Below the pieces are notes generated by a model. It had not been told where the DNA came from and ran no database searches. It saw only the letters and a program-made list of their open reading frames with translations. A stretch of 64,000 bases of DNA from a virus. Shown here one piece after another: positions 49,976-58,114 of this stretch. Position 1 is the stretch's first letter. Every line of letters begins with the position of its first letter. A program made the position numbers and the translations under genes. The stretch covers positions 1 to 64,000 of the IMG/VR virus record IMGVR_UViG_3300032326_000687; one strand, written 5' to 3'.

Positions 49976-50591
49976 AGCAAACGAAAACGAAGTAATAGAT
50001 AAGTTCGAAAAGGGTAAGAGATTAGAATCTGCAGCTAAGTACTATGGCCTATTTTTAGAGTCATTGGGATTTAATTATGAAGCTGACCCTCAAACGATAG
50101 ATACCCCAAAGAGAGTAGCTAAAGCTTGGTTGGATGACTTGATTAAAGGTAGTGTAACAAAAGAACCTGATATTACCGTATTTCCAAATGAGGAAGGATA
50201 TAATGGTGTAGTTATTCAGACCGGTATTAAAGTTAATTCAATGTGCGCACATCATAACTTACCTTTCTACGGGTATGCAGCTGTGGCATACATACCAAAA
50301 GAGAATGTAATTGGATTGAGTAAGTTGAATAGGATTGTAGAATGGTTCAGTAGGAGACCTCAAATGCAAGAATCCCTAACGGCTCAGATACATAAATTCG
50401 TTAGTGATAAATTGCAGTGTGATGATGTGGCAGTTTCTATTAGTGGACATCATCTTTGTTGTGGTATGAGAGGTGTACAACATCCTGATAGTATAATGAC
50501 TACTAACAAATTTAGTGGGGCATTTGTAGAGAAGGATAATTTAGTAAGACAAGAATTTCTACACGCAATTAAAATGAATAATTTAAAATAA
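49965..50591 (+). CDS. folE: GTP cyclohydrolase I
   Basis: The 208-residue protein has the zinc site and catalytic blocks of FolE: SMCAHHNLPFYGYAAVAYIP near residue 85, VIGLSKLNRIVEWFSRRPQM near 110 and SISGHHLCCGMRGVQHPDS near 155. It converts GTP to dihydroneopterin triphosphate, the first step to folate and to 7-deazaguanines. It could support thymidylate synthesis. No other queuosine or preQ0 genes are visible in the window. ATG 49965 was chosen because the core begins soon after. Confidence 0.93.
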   Translation: MLNKANENEVIDKFEKGKRLESAAKYYGLFLESLGFNYEADPQTIDTPKRVAKAWLDDLIKGSVTKEPDITVFPNEEGYNGVVIQTGIKVNSMCAHHNLPFYGYAAVAYIPKENVIGLSKLNRIVEWFSRRPQMQESLTAQIHKFVSDKLQCDDVAVSISGHHLCCGMRGVQHPDSIMTTNKFSGAFVEKDNLVRQEFLHAIKMNNLK

Positions 50592-50595
50592 TAAT

Positions 50596-50838
50596 ATGAA
50601 AGTAAATTTAAGCTTACTTAGCAAGATGAGGTCATTCATCGGATTTGAAATTGGACATAGTGGTTATTTAAAGAAAAACGATGATGGATATCCTGTATTA
50701 GTAAGAACCATTGAATTCAGTTTGGGATTTCTATTCGGATGGGTATCATTTGAATTTAATAGTGGAAGACAAATTAATTTAGATGAAATAAATCAACAAT
50801 TAAGAGAAGAAGTATTAAAAGGTAAAAAAATCGGATAA
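50596..50838 (+). CDS. Small hypothetical protein
   Basis: The 80-residue protein starts VNLSLLSKMRSFIGFEIGHS and has an aromatic hydrophobic stretch FSLGFLFGWVSFEFNSG. No family was recognised. It is packed 4 nt after folE and 1 nt before the next gene. Confidence 0.55.
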   Translation: MKVNLSLLSKMRSFIGFEIGHSGYLKKNDDGYPVLVRTIEFSLGFLFGWVSFEFNSGRQINLDEINQQLREEVLKGKKIG

Positions 50839-50839
50839 T

Positions 50840-51004
50840 ATGAATAAGGATACAACAAAAGATTGGATGGATAAGTTAGTGAAAAATTATCGCATACCAG
50901 AAGAACAGCCAAAAGAAAAGAAAGAACCTGTAAAGTTACTCAAAGAGTCCCAACTTCGTATCATTATGGAGAGGGATAAAAAAGATTTGGTTAATAAGAA
51001 ATAA
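50840..51004 (+). CDS. Very small charged protein
   Basis: This 54-residue ORF (ATG 50840, TAA 51002-51004) is rich in Lys and Glu, with RIPEEQPKEKKEPVKLLKES. A promoter for the next gene lies in its 3' end. Confidence 0.5.
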   Translation: MNKDTTKDWMDKLVKNYRIPEEQPKEKKEPVKLLKESQLRIIMERDKKDLVNKK

Positions 51005-51017
51005 TTTCGTATATTTG
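50986..51017 (+). promoter_or_regulatory. Bacteroidota-type promoter
   Basis: TTTG (50986-50989), 20 nt and TATATTTG (51010-51017), with TTCG just before the -7 box. ATG 51033 follows after 15 nt. The in-frame TTG inside the -7 box is therefore not the start. Confidence 0.78.
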
Positions 51018-51032
51018 TATAAATTGATTAAG

Positions 51033-51296
51033 ATGAAAACATTTAAAGATTTGGAATTTAATCCGCACCCTAATCACTTGGGTGGTGTTCAAGCTCGTAT
51101 CACATTTGATAATGGATATGGTGCTAGTGTTGTTAAAACTCCATATACCTACGGTGGTGATATGGGATTGTATGAGTTAGCTGTGTTTGGTAAAGATGGG
51201 CACATAACATACGATACACCAGTTACTAATGATGTGGAAGGTTATTTGAGTGAAGATGATGTAACAAAATTATTGGAACAAATTCAAGAACTATAA
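51033..51296 (+). CDS. Small hypothetical protein
   Basis: The 87-residue protein has PHPNHLGGVQARITFDNGYG and a C-terminal EGYLSEDDVTKLLEQI helix. It resembles small T4-like phage proteins of unknown role only in style. It is the first gene after its promoter and leads a packed run of small genes up to 53438. Confidence 0.6.
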   Translation: MKTFKDLEFNPHPNHLGGVQARITFDNGYGASVVKTPYTYGGDMGLYELAVFGKDGHITYDTPVTNDVEGYLSEDDVTKLLEQIQEL

Positions 51297-51297
51297 C

Positions 51298-51714
51298 ATG
51301 AAGTTATACAAAAATAATGATATGAGATTTGCAGGAACTAAAAGACAACAATATACATCGGAGAGAGTTCGTAAAATGAGAATGGAACGAGCGCTTGTTA
51401 AGGCTAAGAAAGATGGTGTGAGTGATTCACAGGTACAAATGTATTTAGGTAAGTTACAAGCTGCCGGACATATGAAAGTGAATGGTTTTAAGAAAATGAG
51501 TATTGATAGTAAACCAATGGGTATAGGTGTTCAACCTGATACTGCATATCTTAAAACTATGAATGTGGAATTTGAGATGTATAATCAGCAGGGCATGAAC
51601 GATAGACCGCATTTTGCAGGTTATCTTCGTTCAGCATCGGAATCAGATAAACAATATCAATTAAAAGGATGGTTCAATGAAGATGGAACAATCCGATTAG
51701 AATTAGTAAATTAA
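51298..51714 (+). CDS. Hypothetical protein
   Basis: The 138-residue protein has a basic helical N-terminal half (ERVRKMRMERALVKAKKDGV) and a beta-rich second half. No family was recognised. It starts 1 nt after the preceding stop codon and ends 1 nt before the next gene. Confidence 0.6.
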   Translation: MKLYKNNDMRFAGTKRQQYTSERVRKMRMERALVKAKKDGVSDSQVQMYLGKLQAAGHMKVNGFKKMSIDSKPMGIGVQPDTAYLKTMNVEFEMYNQQGMNDRPHFAGYLRSASESDKQYQLKGWFNEDGTIRLELVN

Positions 51715-51715
51715 T

Positions 51716-52057
51716 ATGGATAAGTTAGAAGCATATAAAACGTTAATAAGTGCGGCATTTGATATTCAGATGAACGCTAACGATTACTTTCATTATGCAT
51801 GTGCTCAAATGGTAACGATAGTTAGTGAAGATGTGTGGTGGGTACTTGAACATATAGAGAAATATGGCGATGAAGGTATGTATTCGGCTATGGCATATAT
51901 CCAAAACGAAGAACCAATTCCACCACATAGAAACGATGCGTTTAATGAAGCTCTAATGGAGTTGGTAGATAGAAAGCAGGAAGTGCATGGTGATATTGAT
52001 TGGGAATTTCACTATTATAATGATAAAGGACCTTATAGAACAATAAATAAAGACTAA
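51716..52057 (+). CDS. Hypothetical protein
   Basis: The 113-residue protein is acidic and helical, with DYFHYACAQMVTIVSEDVWW and a C-terminal DIDWEFHYYNDKGPYRT. No family was recognised. Confidence 0.58.
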   Translation: MDKLEAYKTLISAAFDIQMNANDYFHYACAQMVTIVSEDVWWVLEHIEKYGDEGMYSAMAYIQNEEPIPPHRNDAFNEALMELVDRKQEVHGDIDWEFHYYNDKGPYRTINKD

Positions 52058-52060
52058 GTT

Positions 52061-52255
52061 ATGGCACAATGTAAATGTTGCAAAAGAGAAAAAGATTTAA
52101 GAATGGGTTATTGCTTTGATTGTGTTGAAGCAGAATCTATTATTCAAACTGGATTGGATATGTATGATGATGAAATCAAAAAAGTAGATGAACTTACAAC
52201 CGGAATGAGTAAGTTACAACATATTCTTAAAAATTATATAACTATTAATAAATAG
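52061..52255 (+). CDS. Small zinc-finger-like protein
   Basis: The 64-residue protein begins AQCKCCKREKDLRMGYCFDC: two knuckles (C-x-C-C and C-x2-C) give a compact zinc site, followed by an acidic helix. No family was recognised. Confidence 0.6.
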   Translation: MAQCKCCKREKDLRMGYCFDCVEAESIIQTGLDMYDDEIKKVDELTTGMSKLQHILKNYITINK

Positions 52256-52258
52256 ATT

Positions 52259-52750
52259 ATGGGATATAATCCTTATAGATGGTGGACTAAAGGTAGACCT
52301 AACAAACCACTTAAAGCTGAAGCACCCTTATTGTTGAAGATACGAAATGGTGACTTTGACTATTCGTATATGTTTAGTGAGGCTAAAGGAATGAGAGATA
52401 CTTCACAAATGGTTTATGAACAAACATATAAGAACTATGGTGGTACTGATGAGAAGAATCGTAAAGAGGCTGCATTAGAAGCTAGTAGAATGAAAAGGGT
52501 AAAAGCTATTAAGTTGGAATTGGAAGCAGCTAAAGATGAGGAAATGATATTGTGGAAATTGAGAATGGAATTGAAGAAGGAATTCGGAAGGGATTTGTGG
52601 GATAAAGCAATGGAAAGACAGAGAGGTAAGGGAACATTGGAAGATTTATACGAATGGTATCGTAAGAATAGCAGAGTAAAGAATCCACAATCCTATCAGG
52701 ATATTCAGTTGAGAAAACCGAATACCAAAGGGTTAGAATATTTATTCTAA
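52259..52750 (+). CDS. Hypothetical protein
   Basis: The 163-residue protein is highly charged and helical, starting with GYNPYRWWTKGRPNKPLKAE. The central part is a likely coiled coil (LEASRMKRVKAIKLELEAAK). No family was recognised. Confidence 0.58.
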   Translation: MGYNPYRWWTKGRPNKPLKAEAPLLLKIRNGDFDYSYMFSEAKGMRDTSQMVYEQTYKNYGGTDEKNRKEAALEASRMKRVKAIKLELEAAKDEEMILWKLRMELKKEFGRDLWDKAMERQRGKGTLEDLYEWYRKNSRVKNPQSYQDIQLRKPNTKGLEYLF

Positions 52751-52763
52751 ACGAAACGTTAAT

Positions 52764-52964
52764 ATGAAAAATTTAATAAAGTTAGATTCTATCAACGTAT
52801 GGGCTGGACCGTTAGGTATTATGAACTGTGATGATAATGGTTTACCAATATTAGAAGAATCAAAAAGTTGGGATAATATTGAACCGGAATGGTTTCAACA
52901 ATTATCCAATGAAGATAAAGAAAAAATAAACACAATTATTAATAACAAAAACAACAAAGACTAG
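52764..52964 (+). CDS. Small hypothetical protein
   Basis: The 66-residue acidic protein has SINVWAGPLGIMNCDDNGLP and an Asn/Lys-rich end. No family was recognised. Confidence 0.5.
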   Translation: MKNLIKLDSINVWAGPLGIMNCDDNGLPILEESKSWDNIEPEWFQQLSNEDKEKINTIINNKNNKD

Positions 52965-52966
52965 TT

Positions 52967-53245
52967 ATGGAAATCGTAAAGAGCAGATTCGGACAAGAAA
53001 GAAGTATTGAAAGAATCAATCTAAACAAAGTGAGAGTTTTAGGTGAATCACAATTTGTTCGTAAATCAACAAATAGAAATGGTGATGTGACCTTATTTGA
53101 TTTTGAAGGTGGACCTGCTTACACGTTAGGTGGTAAGTTATCATTTGAAAAAATGTTATGGAAAATCAATTATATAGAACCAATGGAAAGTGGTTATAAA
53201 GATTTATATGAAGTGAATCTTCATATAGAACCAATTTGGAGATAA
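52967..53245 (+). CDS. Small hypothetical protein
   Basis: The 92-residue protein is beta-rich with VRVLGESQFVRKSTNRNGDV and FDFEGGPAYTLGGKLSFEKM. No family was recognised. It is spaced 1-2 nt from both neighbours. Confidence 0.55.
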   Translation: MEIVKSRFGQERSIERINLNKVRVLGESQFVRKSTNRNGDVTLFDFEGGPAYTLGGKLSFEKMLWKINYIEPMESGYKDLYEVNLHIEPIWR

Positions 53246-53246
53246 T

Positions 53247-53438
53247 ATGGAATTAGACCCGATACAACAAGCGGAGTTGGACAGATTGAATAAAGCATTA
53301 GAAAACCAATCCATTCAGCCCGAAGATAAGAAGAAACTTACTCAAAAGAAATTCAATCCTAAAACAGGTGAATTGCAACTATTTGTTGATAATGGTAAGG
53401 GTGGTGTAAAAATGGCATCGGTGAATATTTTTGAATAA
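53247..53438 (+). CDS. Small hypothetical protein
   Basis: The 63-residue protein begins ELDPIQQAELDRLNKALENQ and ends in a beta stretch ELQLFVDNGKGGVKMASVNI. No family was recognised. It is the last of the small-gene run. Confidence 0.53.
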   Translation: MELDPIQQAELDRLNKALENQSIQPEDKKKLTQKKFNPKTGELQLFVDNGKGGVKMASVNIFE

Positions 53439-53484
53439 CGAAATCCGAAGGATGAGTCGTAAAGGGAAAAATTTTTGATAGTAA

Positions 53485-54114
53485 ATGAGTCACACAAGCG
53501 AGTATAAAGGATGTGTTGTTATACAAGGTCCCATCAATACTGAAATATTAAATGATATACGAAGGGGGTGGGATGGATATAAGTTGATATTCTCCACTTG
53601 GCCGGGTGTTGATTTAGATAAGTTTTATCCAAATGAAACCGTTTTGGTATCCGAAATACCTGAGCATAAGGGTATGATGAATTTCCAATTACAAAAAGTA
53701 TCTACTATTGCTGGTATGTGGCATGCAAAGGCGTTGGGATGGAAAAGAGCCGTTAAGTGGAGAAGTGATATGATACCGGTGGGTGATGAATCTTTTTGGA
53801 ATTTATTTGATGGTGAACGTCTTAACTTCTATATGTGGGCCGATGTTAATGGTGGATATCTAACTGATTACTTTATGGAAGGGGATATAGATGATATAAT
53901 TAATTTGTTTGATGTTACAACAGAAGGCCCGTTTCCGGAGTGGAATATAACACATAGAGCTAGAGATTTGGGAATGTGGGATAGATTAAATTGTATAGGT
54001 AATAATTTGAATGGTAAGATGGATGTGAGATGGGTATCCAAAGGATTTTCGTTATCTACCAATTTAAACAACAATTTATTTACACACAATATTCCTGAAA
54101 ATTGGGGATTGTGA
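53485..54114 (+). CDS. WavE-like glycan synthesis protein, second copy
   Basis: The 209-residue protein has GCVVIQGPINTEILNDIRRG at the N terminus, LIFSTWPGVDLDK and GWKRAVKWRSDMIPVGDESF near residue 87. This repeats the order of the WavE-like protein at 42235 (QGP, STW, R-x-D). The C-terminal part differs. Here it stands alone among small genes and Fe-S genes. Confidence 0.68.
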   Translation: MSHTSEYKGCVVIQGPINTEILNDIRRGWDGYKLIFSTWPGVDLDKFYPNETVLVSEIPEHKGMMNFQLQKVSTIAGMWHAKALGWKRAVKWRSDMIPVGDESFWNLFDGERLNFYMWADVNGGYLTDYFMEGDIDDIINLFDVTTEGPFPEWNITHRARDLGMWDRLNCIGNNLNGKMDVRWVSKGFSLSTNLNNNLFTHNIPENWGL

Positions 54115-54125
54115 TAATTATTGGT

Positions 54126-54221
54126 ATGAAAATACTAATACTAAAGATTGAGGCGGCCTTAATTACTTTTGGAATAGCGATGTACGAATATTTCAAAGGT
54201 GGTAATAGGCCTTGGTATTAA
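54126..54221 (+). CDS. Very small membrane-like peptide
   Basis: This 31-residue ORF (ATG 54126, TAA 54219-54221) has a hydrophobic ILILKIEAALITFGIAMYEY segment. It fits the gap before the IscU gene. It may be real but cannot be proven by sequence alone. Confidence 0.35.
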   Translation: MKILILKIEAALITFGIAMYEYFKGGNRPWY

Positions 54222-54241
54222 GAAACTAAAAATACAATAAT

Positions 54242-54652
54242 ATGGCATACGGAGAAAAGGTAATAGACCATTACCAAAACCCGCGCAATGTTGGTACGTT
54301 GGATAAAAGTAAATCAACGGTGGGGACAGGGTTAGTTGGAGCACCTGAATGTGGTGATGTGATGAGACTCCAAATAGAGATTGAAGATGGAATCATAACC
54401 GATGCGAAATTTAAAACGTTTGGATGTGGTTCGGCAATTGCTGCATCTTCCCTAGCAACTGAATGGTTAAAGGGTAAGAGTGTGGATGAGGCGGCAAAGT
54501 TAGATAATATGGATTTGGTTGAGGAATTATCTCTACCACCTGTTAAGATACATTGTTCGGTTCTTGCACAAGATGCGGTTCAAGCTGCTATTAACGATTA
54601 TAGAACAAAGAATGGTTTAGAGCCATTACAATTTGAAGAAAAACTACACTAA
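54242..54652 (+). CDS. iscU: Fe-S cluster scaffold IscU
   Basis: The 136-residue protein has all three cluster-binding cysteines: C37 in GAPECGDVM, C62 in FGCGSAIAASS and C105 in KIHCSVLA, plus D39. The LPPVK motif (residues 98-102) that binds the HscA chaperone is intact. IscU assembles [2Fe-2S] clusters on the scaffold from IscS sulfur. The complete set of functional residues suggests it works. Phage copies are rare. An A-type carrier lies two genes downstream. Confidence 0.95.
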   Translation: MAYGEKVIDHYQNPRNVGTLDKSKSTVGTGLVGAPECGDVMRLQIEIEDGIITDAKFKTFGCGSAIAASSLATEWLKGKSVDEAAKLDNMDLVEELSLPPVKIHCSVLAQDAVQAAINDYRTKNGLEPLQFEEKLH

Positions 54653-54840
54653 TGAGAAGATTGTTTAGAAGCCGTTATGAGAAGAAGATAGCTGGTATAT
54701 GTGGTGGATTGGCACTTTATACGAATAGTGACCCATCGGTTTGGAGAATCATTTTTCTAACCCTAATATTTGCGCCTGTACCTGTTATTATGTTTTACTT
54801 TATAGCTTGGGCGATAATACCTAAACATCACGCATTATAA
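54652..54840 (+). CDS. PspC-domain membrane protein
   Basis: The 62-residue protein has KKIAGICGGLALYTNSDPSV followed by a long hydrophobic segment, the full PspC domain. In bacteria PspC acts in envelope stress responses. It overlaps the iscU stop codon. A role in keeping the host membrane intact during infection is plausible. Confidence 0.85.
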   Translation: MRRLFRSRYEKKIAGICGGLALYTNSDPSVWRIIFLTLIFAPVPVIMFYFIAWAIIPKHHAL

Positions 54841-54850
54841 AATAAGAGAT

Positions 54851-55150
54851 ATGAAAGAGTTTATTCAAAAATACCAAAAGGCAATCGTTGGAACTGGCGC
54901 CGTAGCTGTGTTAGTACTATGTTACTTTCAACAAAAAGAACTGGCTAAATTAAGAAGTGAGCACGTAGAGGTATCAACCGTACCATATGTGATTGATTCT
55001 ATACAACACGTAGTAGATAGTTTGGAAGATGAATTATTTATTAAACACATTACAAACGGAAGATACGAATTAACATTTGAGCACCTAAAAGAAGTGAATC
55101 CGAAATTGGGTCAAGAGATGGAAGATTGGATGTCTCACAATACTGAATAA
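54851..55150 (+). CDS. Single-pass membrane protein with coiled coil
   Basis: The 99-residue protein has an N-terminal membrane segment ([18 protein letters not shown]) and a helical acidic part ([20 protein letters not shown]). No family was recognised. It lies between PspC and the A-type carrier. Confidence 0.6.
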   Translation: MKEFIQKYQKAIVGTGAVAVLVLCYFQQKELAKLRSEHVEVSTVPYVIDSIQHVVDSLEDELFIKHITNGRYELTFEHLKEVNPKLGQEMEDWMSHNTE

Positions 55151-55152
55151 CT

Positions 55153-55485
55153 ATGGTAACACTACAACCTAAAGCATTAGAGCATGTAATTGAATTAATG
55201 GTGGAAGGTGGTTTAACACCTGATACGCATAACTTACGAGTTGGTGTGAAGGGTGGTGGATGTAGTGGATTATCTTACACAATGGATTTTGATGATAAGA
55301 TAGAACCAACCGATGAAGTAGTTCAGGTGGATGGTGGATTGAAAGTAGTAATTGATAGAAAGAGTTTACTATACCTTTATGGTACTCAATTAACATATTC
55401 AGATGGATTAAATGGTAAAGGATTCCAATGGGAAAATCCAAACGCAAGTAGAACGTGTGGATGTGGTGAATCATTCTCTTTATGA
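55153..55485 (+). CDS. A-type Fe-S carrier protein (IscA/ErpA-like)
   Basis: The 110-residue protein has the three conserved cysteines: C37 in [12 protein letters not shown] and C102, C104 in [10 protein letters not shown]. The family carries Fe-S clusters or iron to target proteins. Together with iscU it gives the phage two steps of cluster assembly. It overlaps the next small membrane gene by 4 nt (ATGA). Confidence 0.94.
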   Translation: MVTLQPKALEHVIELMVEGGLTPDTHNLRVGVKGGGCSGLSYTMDFDDKIEPTDEVVQVDGGLKVVIDRKSLLYLYGTQLTYSDGLNGKGFQWENPNASRTCGCGESFSL

Positions 55486-55604
55486 TAAAACAAATACTAT
55501 ATCTAATATTAGGAGTTGGTTTTACTTTCTTATTTGCATTTGGTATAGTCTATTTAGCTATTAAATTAAACGATTGGTTGCAGAATGAAAAAATGGATTC
55601 CTAA
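55482..55604 (+). CDS. Very small membrane protein
   Basis: This 40-residue ORF (ATG 55482 overlapping the preceding stop, TAA 55602-55604) has one hydrophobic segment ([20 protein letters not shown]). The 4-nt overlap supports translation. Confidence 0.55.
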   Translation: MIKQILYLILGVGFTFLFAFGIVYLAIKLNDWLQNEKMDS

Positions 55605-55776
55605 AATATTAGCCATTATAGTTATGATACCGGTATTTTTTATTGGTATTACGGTAGGTATTATCTGGAATCTATACCTGATTGCAAATTACATATCGTT
55701 TAGATTAAAAAGAAAGTGGAAAGCGGGTATAAAAGAGGTTAAAAAACACCACCAAGAACCCAAAAATAAGGGGTAA
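55585..55776 (+). CDS. Small membrane protein
   Basis: The 63-residue protein has one membrane segment (ILAIIVMIPVFFIGITVGII) and a basic tail (RLKRKWKAGIKEVKKHHQ). It overlaps the preceding gene by 20 nt. A nested hairpin spans its stop codon. Confidence 0.55.
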   Translation: MKKWIPKILAIIVMIPVFFIGITVGIIWNLYLIANYISFRLKRKWKAGIKEVKKHHQEPKNKG

Positions 55777-55800
55777 TTTGAGGGAAGTCCCCTAACCCCT
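55769..55800 (+). other. Nested hairpins over a stop codon, possible terminator
   Basis: Outer arms AGGGGT (55769-55774) and ACCCCT (55795-55800) enclose an inner AGGG/CCCT hairpin (55781-55784 with 55790-55793). No T tract follows, so intrinsic termination is uncertain. The following non-coding DNA up to 55979 (about 200 nt) holds the dyad repeats and a promoter listed separately. Confidence 0.4.
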
Positions 55801-55875
55801 ATAAAGATATCCAAAACCTTGCATGCCATCCAAGAAACCCCCAAGAAATCGTTCTGGTGGGGTAATTCAACAACC

Positions 55876-55927
55876 ATAACCCATTGAAAATCAACTGATT
55901 ATAAGTCATTGAAAATCAATGGGTTAT
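55876..55927 (+). repeat. Inverted dyad repeats upstream of the HAD/AAA unit
   Basis: ATAACCCATTGA (55876-55887) is the exact reverse complement of TCAATGGGTTAT (55916-55927). Inside are two TTGAAAATCAA cores, the inverse form of the cores at 45614-45690 and 47984-48050. It lies 3 nt before a Bacteroidota-type promoter. Confidence 0.78.
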
Positions 55928-55930
55928 TTA

Positions 55931-55962
55931 TTTGGTAGAATCGGTAAAATTTCGTATATTTG
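55931..55962 (+). promoter_or_regulatory. Bacteroidota-type promoter for the HAD/AAA unit
   Basis: TTTG (55931-55934), 20 nt and TATATTTG (55955-55962), with extended TTTGGTAGAATC and TTCG. The ATG is 17 nt downstream. The inverted repeat lies directly upstream. Confidence 0.86.
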
Positions 55963-55979
55963 TATATAAATAAAAAGTT

Positions 55980-56498
55980 ATGAGACGTAAGATTATTTTC
56001 ATTGATGTAGATGGACCATTGGCATGGGGAACGTGGGGCGATGGTAGAGTTACTTTGAATGAAGCAACTAAAACTTTTACGATACCATACCCTTGGGTTG
56101 AAGAAGATTGTCAAGCACTTCAAAAGATTTGTAACGAAACCAATGCAAGTTTGGTAGTAAGTTCTGATTGGAAAAAACATTTTACTTTTATTCAATTAAG
56201 GCGTATATTTCAATACTATGGAATTACTGCACCAATCGTAGATATAACCACACATCAGGACCTTTGGAATAAAATGAGCCGTCCTGGTATTGAATGGGAA
56301 AGAGCAGCTGAAATTAAAAAGTGGGCAAAGGATAATAAAATCAGTAATTGGATTGCCATTGATGATATGAGATTGAATAAAGAATTCAAATGGATGAAAG
56401 TTCCACAATGGAGACACGTTCAGGTTGATGGTGATTTTGGAGTTGGTGGACGATTAAGAGATAAAATTGACGAATGTATTAATAAACTAAACCGATAA
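55980..56498 (+). CDS. HAD-like phosphatase (nucleic-acid-repair type)
   Basis: The 172-residue protein begins KIIFIDVDGPLAWGTWGDGR (HAD motif I), then LVVSSDWKKHFTFIQLRRIF (motif II) and SNWIAIDDMRLNKEF (motif IV). The VVSSDW pattern resembles the HAD domain of so-called Swiss-army-knife RNA-repair proteins. It could remove phosphates from nucleic-acid ends. An AAA ATPase follows after 2 nt. Confidence 0.75.
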   Translation: MRRKIIFIDVDGPLAWGTWGDGRVTLNEATKTFTIPYPWVEEDCQALQKICNETNASLVVSSDWKKHFTFIQLRRIFQYYGITAPIVDITTHQDLWNKMSRPGIEWERAAEIKKWAKDNKISNWIAIDDMRLNKEFKWMKVPQWRHVQVDGDFGVGGRLRDKIDECINKLNR

Positions 56499-56500
56499 AA

Positions 56501-57775
56501 ATGAGTAAAAGACAGCAAGTTTTAGAAAATGAAAGAAAACTTATTGAGAAGTTGCAAAGTAATATGTTGGATGAATTGGATTTGGAATTGGATGGAGATA
56601 TGCCTGAAGAACTTCTTGAAGCAATTAGAAATGCTCACGATGAGACGGTTAGTAGTGGTGGTGGTGAACATATTACCACTGGACAACCATATCGTTTAAG
56701 TGATTCGGATGATTTCCCATTTGGTACTTATATTCAAAACAAAACTGGAAAGATTATCACAAAGCATTTCCGAATTAGTGATGAGTATCAAATCAAACAA
56801 GAACCATTCCTTAAAATGGTTAAAGATATGGGATTCAATAGAATATTCGTTAGGGAGTATTATGGTCACAATAACTATGGGGCTACTGAAGTGTGGGAAA
56901 AGAGAGTTGGTGGGACAACTACTCTAATTAATATATCAAATGTAATCCGTAAGTGGACTGGTAAAGTTAAGAAATCATTCAAAGATGGTATTGGTGTAGA
57001 TGTTCAGTTATATTCAAATGATGAATCTGAATTATATACCGAATTGGTTGATAAGATTATCGGATTGGGTAAGAGAAGAAAGCATGAGAGTAACAACATT
57101 GCTTTAGTTATTCAAACTCCAAGAGGATATGATACAACAACGTTTGAATTGCCTGACCAAAAGTTAGATATTGAGTTGGGATATGGTAAAGCATTCAAAC
57201 CTGTCCACGAAAAGATTATCAATACACTTAATAAGAAGAATGGTAAGGGATTGGTTCTTCTACATGGTACGCCGGGTACTGGAAAGACTCACTATCTAAA
57301 GTATATAGCAAGTAAGATTAAAGATAAGAGAGTTCTATTCATTCCACCATACTTAGCGGACTTCATTACATCACCGGAGATGACTCCATTCCTAATTCAG
57401 AATAGTAATTCAATTCTATTCATTGAAGATGCGGAAAGAGTAATTACGGATAGAAACAATGGTGGGGCAAATGGTGTATCTAACATCCTTAATATTACGG
57501 ATGGTATCCTAAGTGATATTCTAAAGATTCAGATTGTGGCAACATTCAATATGGATAAAGCTAAGATTGATTCGGCGTTATTGAGAAAAGGTAGATTGAT
57601 TGCAGAGCATAAGTTCGATGCCTTACCTATTGATGATGCTAATAACCTATTGAAACACTTAGGTAAAGATTATGTGACAACCAAACCAATGACATTAACT
57701 GAAATATATAACATCGGAGAGGAAGAATACAAATCAGAGGACAAGTATTCACCAATCGGATTCAATCGTTATTAA
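56501..57775 (+). CDS. AAA-family ATPase
   Basis: The 424-residue protein has an N-terminal part of about 230 residues and an AAA core. The core has Walker A LVLLHGTPGTGKTHYLKYIA near residue 250, Walker B ILFIEDAERVITDRNNGG near 307 and ATFNMDKAKIDSALLRKGRL near 347. The last segment is typical of classic AAA proteins. The target is unknown. It overlaps the next start codon by one base and has a promoter preceded by the shared dyad repeats. Confidence 0.85.
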   Translation: MSKRQQVLENERKLIEKLQSNMLDELDLELDGDMPEELLEAIRNAHDETVSSGGGEHITTGQPYRLSDSDDFPFGTYIQNKTGKIITKHFRISDEYQIKQEPFLKMVKDMGFNRIFVREYYGHNNYGATEVWEKRVGGTTTLINISNVIRKWTGKVKKSFKDGIGVDVQLYSNDESELYTELVDKIIGLGKRRKHESNNIALVIQTPRGYDTTTFELPDQKLDIELGYGKAFKPVHEKIINTLNKKNGKGLVLLHGTPGTGKTHYLKYIASKIKDKRVLFIPPYLADFITSPEMTPFLIQNSNSILFIEDAERVITDRNNGGANGVSNILNITDGILSDILKIQIVATFNMDKAKIDSALLRKGRLIAEHKFDALPIDDANNLLKHLGKDYVTTKPMTLTEIYNIGEEEYKSEDKYSPIGFNRY

Positions 57776-58101
57776 TGAAAGGATATTATGCAATATATAA
57801 TCATCAAAAAAATGCTTGGTGGACACAAGGGAATTGGTGGTTAGGGGATACACCATACGAATCTCATCAGATGCCAACAAATTATCAATTGACAAAATGG
57901 TGGACTGCTGATGGTGATGAGAAATACGAATTACAAAAGAATGATTTGAAAGATGTTCTTATTTTAAATCGTAATAAGGAAAAGAATCCATATAATATAT
58001 TTGTATTTGAAACACTTAAAGAAGCGGAAGATTATCTTTTAAATGGTGGTATATATAAAGAACATAATGATTATTTCACAATTCGTAAAATATACTATTG
58101 A
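57775..58101 (+). CDS. Trp/Tyr-rich hypothetical protein
   Basis: The 108-residue protein is rich in Trp and Tyr, starting with KGYYAIYNHQKNAWWTQGNW and WWLGDTPYESHQ. No family was recognised. It overlaps the AAA gene stop. Confidence 0.55.
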   Translation: MKGYYAIYNHQKNAWWTQGNWWLGDTPYESHQMPTNYQLTKWWTADGDEKYELQKNDLKDVLILNRNKEKNPYNIFVFETLKEAEDYLLNGGIYKEHNDYFTIRKIYY

Positions 58102-58114
58102 TAAAACATAAACA

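Noticed and set aside
49965-50591. FolE as proof of a 7-deazaguanine (preQ0) DNA-modification pathway
   Set aside because: No QueD, QueE, QueC or DpdA-like gene was seen in the window. FolE alone also fits folate synthesis.
57996-58003. TATATTTG box inside the Trp-rich protein gene as another promoter
   Set aside because: No TTTG lies 19-21 nt upstream, so only half of the consensus is present.
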